A stretch of 64,000 nucleotides of DNA. Source: Colius striatus (Eukaryota; Chordata; Aves; Coliiformes; Coliidae). Shown here piece after piece: positions 26,643 through 38,094 of the stretch (positions are counted from its first letter, which is position 1; each line of letters opens with the position of its first letter). The position numbers and the translations under genes were made by a program. The stretch is taken from contig NC_084767.1 in assembly GCF_028858725.1 (NCBI RefSeq), positions 6,933,501 to 6,997,500 of the forward strand. Direction: 5' to 3'. The notes beneath the pieces were generated by a model. The model was not told the DNA's origin. It saw nothing but the letters and a program-made list of their open reading frames with translations, and ran no database searches.

Positions 26643-29600
26643 AACAAGTAGTTTTGATCTGGGGTTTTTTTGGTGGAGGGACTGGAGTTGGAGGATTTGG
26701 GGTTTTTTGAATTGGGGTTTGCTTGTTTTTTTCTATAAAAGCATGAAATATCTTCATCTTTTTTGGGGGCAATATTTGGGATTGGTGAAGTTAATGGAAG
26801 ATGTGTGTTATCCAATACACGTGAGACAGACAGAAAAGGTGTTTTGAGAATTCGGAGCACTGTGGCTTCTTTTGCACAGACTGTCAGATGTTGCACTGAT
26901 GCGGCACCTTCTGGAAGAGCAAAGTGCCTGTGTTGAAGGTTTGCACCATGATAATGAAACCACAATAGTCTCACACAGGCAAATCTTTAAATCTGCTTAA
27001 GTGTAGTCTTTAAAATTCAGGTGAAGTGCGGGGAGGGACATGGTTTGTAAAGTTTAGCTTCCTTCTGAAGTTGTAGAGTCAACAATATAAATATTCTGAG
27101 CTTGCCAGCAGAGTATTAGTAAAACTAGGGAAAGCTGTGTTTGATCATTGGATGACCATTTATTTTTCTGACGTTTAAATGAAAGGGATGGGGAGGATGT
27201 TCTTTTCATTTAAAAAATCAGCACACACAAAAGCAGACCAACTGAAGATCCTCCTTAAGGTCAGCTTTACATCCAGCTTTAATTTCCAGCTGGCATATGC
27301 AAAGGGTTCATAACCCCCATGTGGTTTTAGTTTGAAATCCTGATATACACATGGTAACCTGTCTCAAAAATGACAATAAATATATATTTCCAGCAGGAGA
27401 AACAGTTGTTGATTCTTTCTTTACCATGAGAATTTGTTTATCAAGTGTTTGTAATTCTTGTTGAAATCTTTTGTGTCCTTTCAGCGTACAGAAAGCTTTG
27501 GAAATATGAGCCTGAAACATCCTGTGCCTCAGGCAGGTTCTGAGTACATCCCCTCCACTTACAGGCAACTGAGTTTGTTATTGAATTTGACACCATATTA
27601 TTTTAAAAATCACAGTAAGTTTAAAAGTGATGGGAAAAACTGGGGATAAACAGCACAAGAAGGAAAAATTGAAGGGACACTGAAGTGGACAGTAGACTTG
27701 CTGTTTTATTGTGTGGTTTGCTTTGCTTTTTTTGCCTTTGCATTACATAATCAGTTACAATATTTCATTAAAATATAGTAGCTAAATAATTGTCTAAGTG
27801 GTTTTATTGCATTTACATTTTAAAAATGAGACAAGACATAATTATTGGAAAGACTGTATGTGCTAGTCTGGATTTTTTTGCTGATTTTTGTTAGAAAGAG
27901 GTGGATGTTACAGTACTGCCTAGTCCAGTTCTCTTTTCATTTTTTTTTATTGAAAGGGACTTTTTTCCCTTCAAGATGATTTAGACTGTCTCTTCCACTA
28001 CAGGATAGGGCTGTAACTCTGTTCCCCTCAACTGGTGTATCTGAATTGTCGCTGCATCCATTGTTGTGAACGGAGCAGTTTGAGTGTGAAGGAAAAAGGC
28101 CGACTTGGCTCCTGAATGTAAAGCACCAGCACGCACATGTTGGGCATCTTACTGGGAGGAAACCGTTTGCAATTTTGAGTTTTTCTCTTGCTGAGCAAGT
28201 GAGTGAGTCCCAGTCTTTGTCCTCTAAACACTGAAGTGTGGAATAAAAGTGTATCAATTACTCTTCCACCTGCCCTGGTCCATTCAGCGGCCAATGGTGT
28301 GACTACTGCACAGCTTGTATCCTGAACACGTTTTAGTGGTTTTCAAGGAAACTGAGATGGTATTTAATATCTGATTGATTTACATTTGATTACCAAAATA
28401 TGGGAGTTAACTTTCCAGGTTTCTGATTTGTTTTGATTCTTAACTATGAGGTGGTTCAACTTTGCTCACTGTTAAATCAGATTAATCTTTACTTTTCAAC
28501 CCCGGCTACATGGAACTTCCCAGGAAAAAAACCCAACCAACTAAACACAAAACTCCCAAACCAACAGGTATTAGCTTCTTTTTCTGAAGTTGTTCAAATA
28601 GAAAGACTTTTTTCTTAAGTTGTTCAAACAGGAAGGGTTAGTTTGAGGACCTCTCGCTTCCTAAGCACCATTCCAGAGAACACTTCCATGTAAAGTGTTG
28701 GCAATAAGATTTAAGTTGTGTATGTGTTGCACTTTGTAGATGTTGTTACCCAACCCAATATTTTTCCACATTGAAAAAGAGTCTGGAGCTAGTTACAGTA
28801 AAGTTTCCAAGGATGACAGTATGCCTGGAAGACACAAGGACAACAAGAGGTATATTAAAACAAATATGATTCTCTTAGTTGCATACTTGGACATTTGGAT
28901 GACCAAAGATAACAGAAAATACAAATGTTAAGGTGATACAAGTTTTCCCACCTCCTATTGCATCCCTTTCACAAAAAGTTGTTTGTATATATTCAAAAGC
29001 TATATTCAGTGAAAACTATCTCTCAGACTGTGGTCCATGGGTCTTGGTAGTAGTATGTTTGAAAATTGTCTTTGTTACAGTCTGACAAAATGTATTTTGA
29101 AGGGGAGGAAAATCAACCTCAAAGGTTTTCAAATCATGGCTCAAAAGTATAACCCAGATTGAAGCTTCACTACATTAATCCTTTTAACCAGGAGTTTTGG
29201 GATAATTCTGCTTAAATTCTGGCAAAGTGATCAGGAAGATCAAGCTGTCGATTAAATATGTGGGAAGTCCCAGGCTGAAGTAGTCAATCCTTTTGTATAA
29301 ATCTGTGTCAATGTCTGGATTCTGTTCAGATAAATATACACCTTATTTCAATATACTAATGGTAAAATTTAACAATCTGTATTTATTCAGTATCGTGTTT
29401 TGCATTTTGCTTCAAATGTAGGCTATAAAAAATAAATACCAAACTCCATCCAGCTGTCATTTCTTTCTTTTACTACCACAATCTGAAAGCTGTGACAGAT
29501 TACAAAGGCAAAAGGTAAGCATGTTCTTAAATGTCATGTCTGTTTACTACACATTCTTTCTGCCAAGAAGAATTATTCTTAATGCTACATATAATAACAG

Positions 29601-32600
29601 GTACAAAACCAGTAACAGTCTGTCATCTTTGACATAAACATTGAAACAAGAATGCAGAAACAACAGTTGTTCTTACCTTTTTCGTACCAAGTCAAGAGTA
29701 AGGAATCATTATCTCAAAGGTTCCAGAAGGAAATAAGAAATTAGTTGACTGTGTCATATTTGTGAAGGAAACTCTATGGTTACATCTTATCAGAGGGGAT
29801 CCACTTCCTCAGCATCCCCCTCACCGTAAAGCATAGTAGAAGTAGTCCTGGAGAAAGTAGTCTCCAAGACACTTTATTGCTAGGCAAATACCTTTCATGA
29901 CATTTCCCTTCTTTGGTTGTAGAGACCTATGAGACCACTATAAACACTGCAAGAGGTGGTGGAACCAGTACAGAGGTTTTCCAATCCCTTTTAAGCTCTG
30001 TTACTGTTGAAAGGATCGATCATATTCTCCCATTTCTTCTCTAGCTTTGTGTTTCTGGCTCCATGGCTCTGTGGGTATTTGTTGCCAACAAGAGCTCAGA
30101 AGCTGGTCGAGGTAAAAATCTCTCTGATTGCTTGAGACCCCATCTTTGTATGCAAAGGAAGGAATTGCTTATTTTTACAGAAGCAGAGCCAATTTCTGCC
30201 TGCTTAGAGATGGTGGAACTATGGCAATATAGAGTCAATCCTACTTGAATCCTCATTCTAGAGTTATTTGATGTTTATATTCATTTATTCATTGCTTTCT
30301 CTCAGCTAAGGGGATAAAGAAAAGTCAGACTTTAAAGTCTCATTTTCTGTTTAGACTGCATAGATACACTTCACATTTTATCTTCCAGCCCTTCTAAACC
30401 CAAAGGACAGAATTTTCATTAATCTAACTTTCTGGTCTCTTCTGATCTCTTTCTGCATAAAGATGAGATAAAGACCATACAAATTTGTCCCTAAACAAAA
30501 TTAAAACAAAGTTGGAAGTTATCATTTACTATATGCTTCCATTCTTTTAAAAGTCTCCATTGTTGTTCTAGGGAAATACAACATTGGACTAAAAAAAATA
30601 CAACCTATTTACTCTATTTCAAGAGAAATATAACTTATTGACTTAGTATTGTGCCCTTTCTCTGCCTTCTGAAGCTAATTTTCTTTGCATGGCTTCATGG
30701 CAGTGATACGTGTGAGTATCAGAGCACAGAGAAGCGGCTCATGTTTAGTGACAGAAGTCTGTGTCCTAAACTCGGTGCTTTCTGGTTTATTGCTGTGATG
30801 AGGCCCTGCAAAAGGGTCATTGTAAACCTTCACTAAGTTGTCATTCTGTCCACTTGACTCCATTTTGCTGTTAAAAGTTTGTTGCAACTACTTAAAGTAT
30901 GGTTGGTTCCAAAAATGGCATGCTCTTCTAACTGATAAACTCAAAAGCTGTCAGGGAAAGTTAGAGACTTCTTATTAGACCAGTGCTCTTGAAGCCATGA
31001 AGCAATACCTGCTACCAATTTCTCAGAGAGCTGGGCTCCTTTGAGTTCAATAGAAACCTGACATTTATCAAGAGTGTGTCATTTGAAGAAATTTCTTGGC
31101 TATTTTGGGAAGCACTAAGTTGTAAGAAGCGTTTGCTTCCCAGTAGAAGCTCTGTAGCAGAAGTGCCAGTGATGTAATCTCTAAGGGATTTTGTGCACAG
31201 CTGGACTTTCAGACACATCAGATTTATAAGCTAGTCATTCACATATAAATTTACTTGAGTATCTAGAGACTATGGCAGGACAGGAGCTTAGATGAAGTGT
31301 ATAATAAGAGAAATGTACAGCCACCTACAAGATACAATGTTTTTGGTGAGAGTTTTGGAGTTTAGTAAGCTTAGCACTGTCCTAAGGGACCGTAGGATGC
31401 AGCTTTGAACTCAAGGAACTTAATGACTTTGCAGTGTTATGTGTTTACTTTGTAACTCTTATTTGCCTATATTTATATTTCATTGAAACCTTAGAGAAAT
31501 GAGACTGTCTGAACTGGGTTCTTTTATAATCTGAGAAAGGACTCTCGAGGCCAATTGGCTGTTCTGTGACACTAGCTTCCAAAATAATGGCTGCTGTGTA
31601 ATGTTATAGGGCATTTGCCAGCATGAGAGATTGTCCTTAATAGCTGTGGAAAAAGGAAAAATGTATAGACAGCAGGGATTAGGAATTACATTAGGAAAAC
31701 CATTACAGAAAAGATTTCTGTCAGTGCCTAACGTTCTGCTCATTTCAGTACGGTTCCTTACCATGTTTACATTTAAGCACTGGCATAAAACTTCAAATCA
31801 TTAATGCTTGGGAGTATCTTGATGGGAGGTGAGTAAGGATACAGAATGTTCCCTTACATGAATTGTTAAGTTTTGATAGTACTCTGTTTGGGGTTACTGT
31901 AAATCATTTTGGTATCAAAGCCGAGCACTAAAGTTCTAAATCTTTTTATTACAGTCTAGGAACTAGTCTAGTGGTGGCAGTGTATGCAATCACAGGAATG
32001 GACCTGATCAGATTCCCAAAGCCACTGCTCCTACCCCACCCAGCCTGAGTGACAATTCTGTACTGGCAGGAATATGTGCAGGTTGAGCTTGCTCTGAATT
32101 TTATGGGATTGTTGTGTTGATTAAAGGAGAGGCTGAAGAGCTTGGAGATTTAACTTTAAAGAAATTTGGGAAAGTTAATTGCTCACAGTTATTAGTAGCA
32201 CAGCAGAGAAATTAGACATCTTATAGGAAAAAGTCGTTTTGTACCTCCACACTTCTCCCATCTGAGCTAAGGGAACAGCTTGTGTGGTTAGCAGTTGTGG
32301 TAACAGGCTCTTGGTCCTTCAGCTGGCCCACTGCCGGAAGACAGAAAAGACACGTTTGGCCCATACATACAGGAAAATCTTTGGAACCTTTAGAGCTGAT
32401 GTACTTTTAACCTCTTGGTTATACATAGAAAGATTTTCTTATCTCCTGCTGTCCTCTTCCTCCTTCCACCAGCACTCCAGTTACTGATTTTGCTTGCAAA
32501 TCCTGAGCCGTTAGAATACTGGAAAGTCAGGAATGATGGGCAATAAAGATACAGAATAAAGGCCTAACAGGAGTCAAGGTTAAAGAATCAATAAAAAAGA

Positions 32601-32844
32601 AGCTTAGATTTGTATACCAGTGCTAGACACTTAGTTGTGTTGACTCAGGAGATATAAAGAAGCAGCACAAATATCCTGTATAAGTTCAGTTAGTTTAACA
32701 GTAATCCTGAAGATCTCAGCTGTGAGGCAAATGCCAACCCTGAGACAGAGATCCAAAAGACAATGCCAGCTGCATCATTTCTACTATGAAGAAAATGGTG
32801 TTTTGCTCTTTAACAGCTGTAAGAAACAAATGAGGTGAATCTAC
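26643..32844. other. Gene-free stretch after MAT2B
   Basis: Six kilobases without recognisable exons. Open frames are 60-120 codons at most, overlap on both strands and show no known motif. A short A/C-rich patch is at 28524-28566. I recognise no mobile element here. Old repeats beyond visual recognition may be present. Confidence 0.6.
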
Positions 32845-33372
32845 AACCTGGGGGAGGAGATGAAGTACTCAACAAGTCTGCAGATGGCACCAGATTGTGA
32901 AGAGCAGTTGCTATGCTCAAGGGCTTAAGGCTGCCCTTCAGATGGCTCTAAACAGGCTGCAGGCATGGACAACTGGGATCTTAGGAAATTCATCAAGGAC
33001 AAATGCCAAGTGCTGTGCCTGGAAAGGAGTGGTCCTTAGTAGCTGATCCAGGCTAGGGAACAGCTCTGCAGGAAAGATGCTGGGGTCCTGGCAGGAAAGG
33101 AGCTGTTGGAGAGCTGTTGAATGAGAGATAACGGACATAAACTGAAACATGAGTAGTTCAGACTGGTCGTAAGGAAAGTGTTTGGCACCATGAGGACAGT
33201 TGGATACTGGAACAGGTTGTTCAGAGAGACTGTGCAGTCTTTGTCCTTTGAGATTTTTCAAGACCAGATGCAATAAAGCCACCTGCCCTTACCTCAGAAC
33301 TGACTCAGCTTAGAGAAGAGGTCAGATTAGAGACCTCCTCTGGTCCCTACTAACCTGAATTATCCTACAGTC
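32845..33372 (+). mobile_element. Old, eroded CR1 LINE fragment
   Basis: The order of recognisable CR1 pieces is a degenerate relative of the region after the catalytic box (TCTGCAGATGGCACCAGATTG), then words of the LDRLQAW region around 32950, a CR1-like TGCCAAGTGCTGTGCCTGG block near 33005, and a C-terminal block (about 33140-33270) corresponding to the conserved NFF..RVI.HWNRLP..VVDSPSLE segment. The middle of ORF2 is missing, so the copy carries an internal deletion. Similarity is much lower than for the other copies, indicating an ancient insertion. The edges are uncertain by some tens of bases. Confidence 0.65.
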
Positions 33373-35994
33373 TTATGACAGGAGAAGGTTAGGAGAACAA
33401 AGAGATGTAGAAGAAAGTTAAATGCTATTTTATAAGCAGCAAAGAGTCAGGAGAAAACTAGTAAGAAAATATGAAGATGAATGATCCTGGCACTGGAAGT
33501 AGTCTGAGTGAATTTATTTGGCCCTTCATTCATGAAGAAGGCTGAAGCAGGTCAAATTCTGGAAACTGGAATAAGTGAGATTTTAAAGGGTTTTATGATT
33601 ATGCTGGAGCAGACAGGCAATTAGAAGTATTAAAAGCTGACGAGGCACAAGGTCAGGATGAGTTACATATTTTGGTATTCTAGCAGGAGTGAGAACAGAA
33701 ATATTTTTAGCAGCACATGATTTTCAACAGTAGAGTTTCACAAGATGGATGGATGTAGGTTTGAAGAGCTGAAAATGAACAAACATGCTCTTGTTTACAA
33801 GGGAGCTTTATTTTGCTCAAGTTAATTTTCCACAGGAAAGCAGCAGGAAGGGAAGTTTGTGAAAAGGAAAAGAATCCAAATGAAAGCAAAACACATTCCT
33901 CTCTGTGATGTTCTGTGTTTTCTCAAAATAATTAACCTCAGTTGTAATTTAGCCTTGCAATAGTGCTACTGTTCCTTGCAAAAACAGGCAGTATAGCCTA
34001 GTAGGTGACAGCAGCAGGTGTTTTTTATCCCTTCCTAGGTGTATGAACATCAAAGAAGGATTATGAAGAGCTGCCTGGTTCACATAGGTGAAGCAGGAGC
34101 TACAGGTTCTCTCCCCGAGGACCGAGAGCACGATGCTTCCCAGACAATTAGCTAAAGGAAACAGCACACGAATCACATCTGTGCATGATGTTCCAAGTCT
34201 TTGGTGGATAGTTAAGTTCACTATAAATGCAACTGTGTACACTGATGACAGTGATACACAAAGGCAACAGATACTAAGAAGAAAAAAAGCATAAGGAGAC
34301 ACTGTGAATGTACAAAATAACCAGTATCCATAAACAAAGTCCTCTGTCTGCAAACAATTTGAATACATTGGCGTAAGTGGAGATACACTTAATAACTGTA
34401 ATATTAAAGTGTAGTATTCTTAATAACTGTAATATTAACATGTGTAGTATTCATGTTATCTTGTCATGCAAACAAAATGTCAATAGCAATACTATGAGAG
34501 CAAACCTCTGCCTTACAGAGATACTTCATCATATGAGATGTAAGCAACATTCAACATGTTCTAGGATTTTCATTTATGAAGGCATTTTCAAGGCTGTTGG
34601 GGAGCCAGGTACTGACAGGAACATGCAAACACCTACCATACACACTCAGTCTATAACCATTCTGCAGCAGGCAGTACTTGTCTCAATTTACAGCCAGCCT
34701 GCGTGCTTCATGAGAGCACTGTTCATTTCAACTTGTCTTTTAAAAACACAAAAGGAATATTCTGTATCCAGTCAACATGAACTGGGTACATAATACTTAC
34801 ATGAACTTTTACTTATTCTTTTGACATCTCTTCACTGTCTACTTGTTGCAATTCAGTGAGGAGCTTTGCATAATGTCCTCCTCCTTCCTGCTGAGAATGT
34901 TCTGGTTTATTCTATCAGGAAAAAAGTACAGTTCCAGCTTCTCGGAATCTGATTCATCAAGCTGTGGGAGCACTGTGGTAAGTGCCTGCCTATCCCCCAG
35001 ATCTAGAGGCTTCACTTCTGGAGGTTAATGTTAAACAAATGCAGAGGAGGGGAAGAGAGTGAGTTTGAAACAAGAAGTCCTGACAAAAGCAGGAGAGCTC
35101 CTGGAAAATACTGTCTGTTAGACCTCTCTGAGTACAGAGCAAAGGATTCCTATTTCCTCCTCTCTGGGGCAATACATGTGGAATTGGATAGAAGTTTGGC
35201 AAAATATTACCTTCCTTTTGGATCTCAGGTTATGATTGTTCTCCTTTTTTTTTGTTTGATTTTTGAAGAGGACTTCTAGCAGGGAAAGAGGCTAAGAGTA
35301 GAACAATTACTAGAGACACAGGAAACAGAACGGGGCGTGTATTTAATAGTGGAGTGACAGGCTCGGGGATACAGATTTAGGTCATAAGGATGTAGTCCAG
35401 ATATATGTCAGAACCCTGGAGTCTCTTTCACTGGCTCTGGCATGGTTTGGCCTCAGTGTGGAGTCAGCCTTGACAATGCTGCATCAGGCTCCAAGACCAG
35501 GCTGCTGGGAGAGGCTCTGTAGGGAAGCACTATGGGGTCTCCCTGGGCCTTTGTCTTGGGGCTGATGGCAGTTTGTGCCACCTCCTGCTCTCTCTGTCAG
35601 GCATGACAGGGCTGGGGCCAGTGGATGAGGAACTCACCCTGATCCTCTGCCCCATGGGCAGCTGCTCATATTTCTCCCAGATAGGGAAATGTTGACAGAC
35701 ACTTTCAACTTGGCTTTTTGAATATGTCATGCCTGTATGAAAGGCAGAGCCTCTAGGCTGAGTGAGAGTTGAGACATAAAGCTTAGAACATTTCCCTTTT
35801 TGAGTCCTGGTGGTGGCCATTTTCACTGTCTCTTCAAAAGCTATATATTTTACTGATAATTTACTAAAGGACAAAGCACAGCATTAGGCACCATTGAGCA
35901 CTGACTAGAAGACTGAGAGTGCTGCAGGCTTGTAAATCTGGTCTTGGAGGCAGAAAACACACAGGAAGCAATTATGCACACAGAACATTTAGAT
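33373..35994. other. Gene-free stretch with possible ancient repeat debris
   Basis: No exon is recognisable. A more GC-rich block at about 35430-35680 contains an unremarkable 114-codon minus-strand open frame (35530-35874) without known motifs. Around 33560-33700 there is faint similarity to the region of CR1 before the reverse transcriptase, too weak to call. Confidence 0.5.
34388..34451 (+). repeat. Tandem duplication of about 32 bases
   Basis: Two adjacent copies, 34388-34418 and 34419-34451, share a 20-base identical beginning and the GTGTAGTATT end, and differ by a two-base insertion and a substitution between. It is a simple local duplication. Confidence 0.85.
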
Positions 35995-36250
35995 ATATGT
36001 AATTGCTTAAGGGATAGTCAGCATGGATTGTGGAAAAGAAGATTAGGTAAGATAAATGTACTCGGCAGCTCTGAACAGGCAGGACAGAGAGAGTGAATAC
36101 CATTTATCTGGATTATGGAGAGGGAAGGGAAAATTTCTTAATCCTTCATAAACTAAAAGATGACTCATTTACAAAGCCCATAAACAGCTTGAGAAAAGAC
36201 AGCTAGTGGACTGGATTATGACAAGTAGAGACAACAGGCATAAATACCAT
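35995..36250 (+). mobile_element. Probable ancient CR1 reverse-transcriptase fragment
   Basis: The stretch opens with GGATAGTCAGCATGGATT, which matches the CR1 block encoding DSQHGF, and continues with TTTATCTGGATTATG, resembling the block encoding YLDF. A later GACTGGATTATG resembles the NWLDG region. The order and spacing fit a heavily decayed CR1 in plus orientation, but similarity between the blocks is poor. Confidence 0.4.
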
Positions 36251-37378
36251 GTAACACTTCTATTACAAAAAATCTCCATCTGATTTTCAGAGATTGCTTA
36301 GTGAACTCCTGAGGCTTTATGTTTCTCTCTATTGCTTGTAAGTAACCCCTACTGACTTTAGTACTGTCCTAATATAACCAGAGTTACCTCAGCAGTTTCT
36401 ATAGCAGAAGCTTGATCCTGTATTCACTTACAAATATGTTCTTTCACAGAAGTAATTAATGGTGGAAAGGCTCCAACCTGCCATCAAGGACCATGGTTGT
36501 AATTAAATCACTCATTTTAGGGTGTGGCGAAACATGTGTTAAGACCAAACCAGGGCAATTATTTGAGCTTCTGTATTCATTTTGATTTCCATATCTGGAA
36601 ATGAGCTCAGAGCAAAGCAGGGGCATTTTCATCTTAGAGTACTTTGGCTGGGCTGGAAAACTCTTCATAGATTGGACCACAGTGGGATTTTCACATCTTC
36701 ATTTGCAGCTGTACTCGATGTCCATCTAAGGAACATCTTGCATAAGGGCTCTCCTGTTCACAGCTTTACTGCTGGCAGTGACACCACTTCTAGAGCCCTC
36801 CTCAGGAGTCTTGGAACAATAGGATCTTTAAAACTGAAATAACTTCCAAACCTCGTTTTAATTCTGCAATGAAGTCTTCACCCAGTTTACAAAGGGAAAT
36901 TAAATTGATCAGAGTAATTTTCACTGGCGACAGTCTCATTTTCTAGTTTCCAAGCTAAAGTTAACTGTTTCATAGGGGCATCTAGAATTATGAGAAAACA
37001 TTTAAATAAAAACACCCTTTGCTTCTTGCTGGCCAGGCTTTGATGTCATAAGCACTTTTATTCAAGATGTGCTTTACAATTATTTCCCCACATGAAGCTA
37101 CTTTTTCATACAAATCAGTCCTCAGCTCTGAGGCCTAAGTCATCTTTACCCCTTAAACTGCATATCAGCCATTAGTTAAAAAAGACCAGCTCCACAAGGG
37201 TTTTTTTCTCCATTTTTCTCTTTTGAAAATGAAACACCATAATGTGCAGCACAGGTGGCAGCACTGGAGACAGAAGGTAAAAACTGAGTGGTGCACTTCA
37301 GACTGGCAGGTAGGTGCTGCCTCCTCCCTGCTCAGCTGTGCGGCTGCAGCCCCACCTCCCGCAGCGGGCTATGGTTCC
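36251..37378. other. Gene-free stretch leading to the 57-bp array
   Basis: AT-rich sequence without recognisable exons or repeats until about 37255, where a 120-base GC-richer block begins (GCAGC, GGCTGCAGCCCC words). That block directly abuts the tandem array and may be its unique flank. Confidence 0.6.
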
Positions 37379-38094
37379 ACAATTCGAGATGGTACCATCT
37401 GACTGAGAGGACCTGTTCTAAGGTCATCGGCCAGCTGAGGGGAGAGGCTGTGTCATGAGATTGCTCCACAATTCAAAATGACGTTGTCTGGCTGAAGGGA
37501 GAAGATCTGTTATGGGATGGGTCCTCAATTCAAAATGGCATCAACCAACTGAGGGGAGAAGAACTGTCATGAGATGGTCCCACAATTCAAAGTGGCACTG
37601 GCCAGCTGAGGGGTGAGGATCTGGCATGAGATGGCTTTAAAATTCAAAATGGCGCTGTCAGGCTGAGGAGAAAGGATCTGTCATGGGATGGTTCCACAAT
37701 TCAAAATGGCACTAGCTGGCTGAGGAGTGAGGATCTGTCATGAGATGGCTTTACAATTCAAAATGGTGCCATCTGGCAGAGGGGAGAGAATCTGTTGTGG
37801 GATGGTTCCACAATTCAAAATGGTGATGACTGGCTGAAGGACGAGGATCTGTCATGAGATGGTTCCACAATTCAAAATGGCGCCAGCAGACTGAAGGATG
37901 AGGCTCTGTCATGAGATGGTTCCACAATTCAAAATGGTGTCAGCAGTCTGAAGGATGAGGCTCTGCCATGAGATGGTTCCACAATTCAAAATGGTGTCAG
38001 CAGTCTGAAGGATGAGGCTCTGCCATGAGATGGTTCCACAATTCAAAATGGCGCCAGCAGGCTGAAGGACGAGGATCCATCATGTGATTTCGGC
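37379..38094 (+). repeat. 57-bp minisatellite array, about 12.5 units
   Basis: Units begin with ACAATTCAAAATGG and end with GAGATGGTTCC. Unit starts are 37379 (an 89-base fused pair, two units with about 25 bases lost), then 37468, 37525, 37582, 37639, 37696, 37753, 37810, 37867, 37924, 37981 and 38038, each exactly 57 bases after the last. The final unit degrades after about 38085. Units 37924 and 37981 are identical, while the left-hand units differ by many substitutions. The plus strand has stops in every frame of the consensus. One minus frame is open in the consensus but is closed by stops in at least six units, so the array is not coding. The minus strand of each unit carries CCATTTTGAATTGT, with GGCGCCATTTT in the units at 37867 and 38038. 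No spacer-repeat alternation is present. Confidence 0.97.

Noticed and set aside
35530..35874. A 114-codon minus-strand open frame in a GC-richer block.
   Set aside because: No recognisable domain. The block could be an unidentified old repeat, so calling a gene is unsupported.
37379..38094. The 57-bp array (19 codons per unit) as a coding repeat.
   Set aside because: All three plus frames have a stop in the consensus unit. The one minus frame open in the consensus is closed in at least six of the actual units.
37379..38094. The array as a CRISPR-like locus.
   Set aside because: The whole unit is repeated with no variable spacers, and the setting is a vertebrate chromosome.
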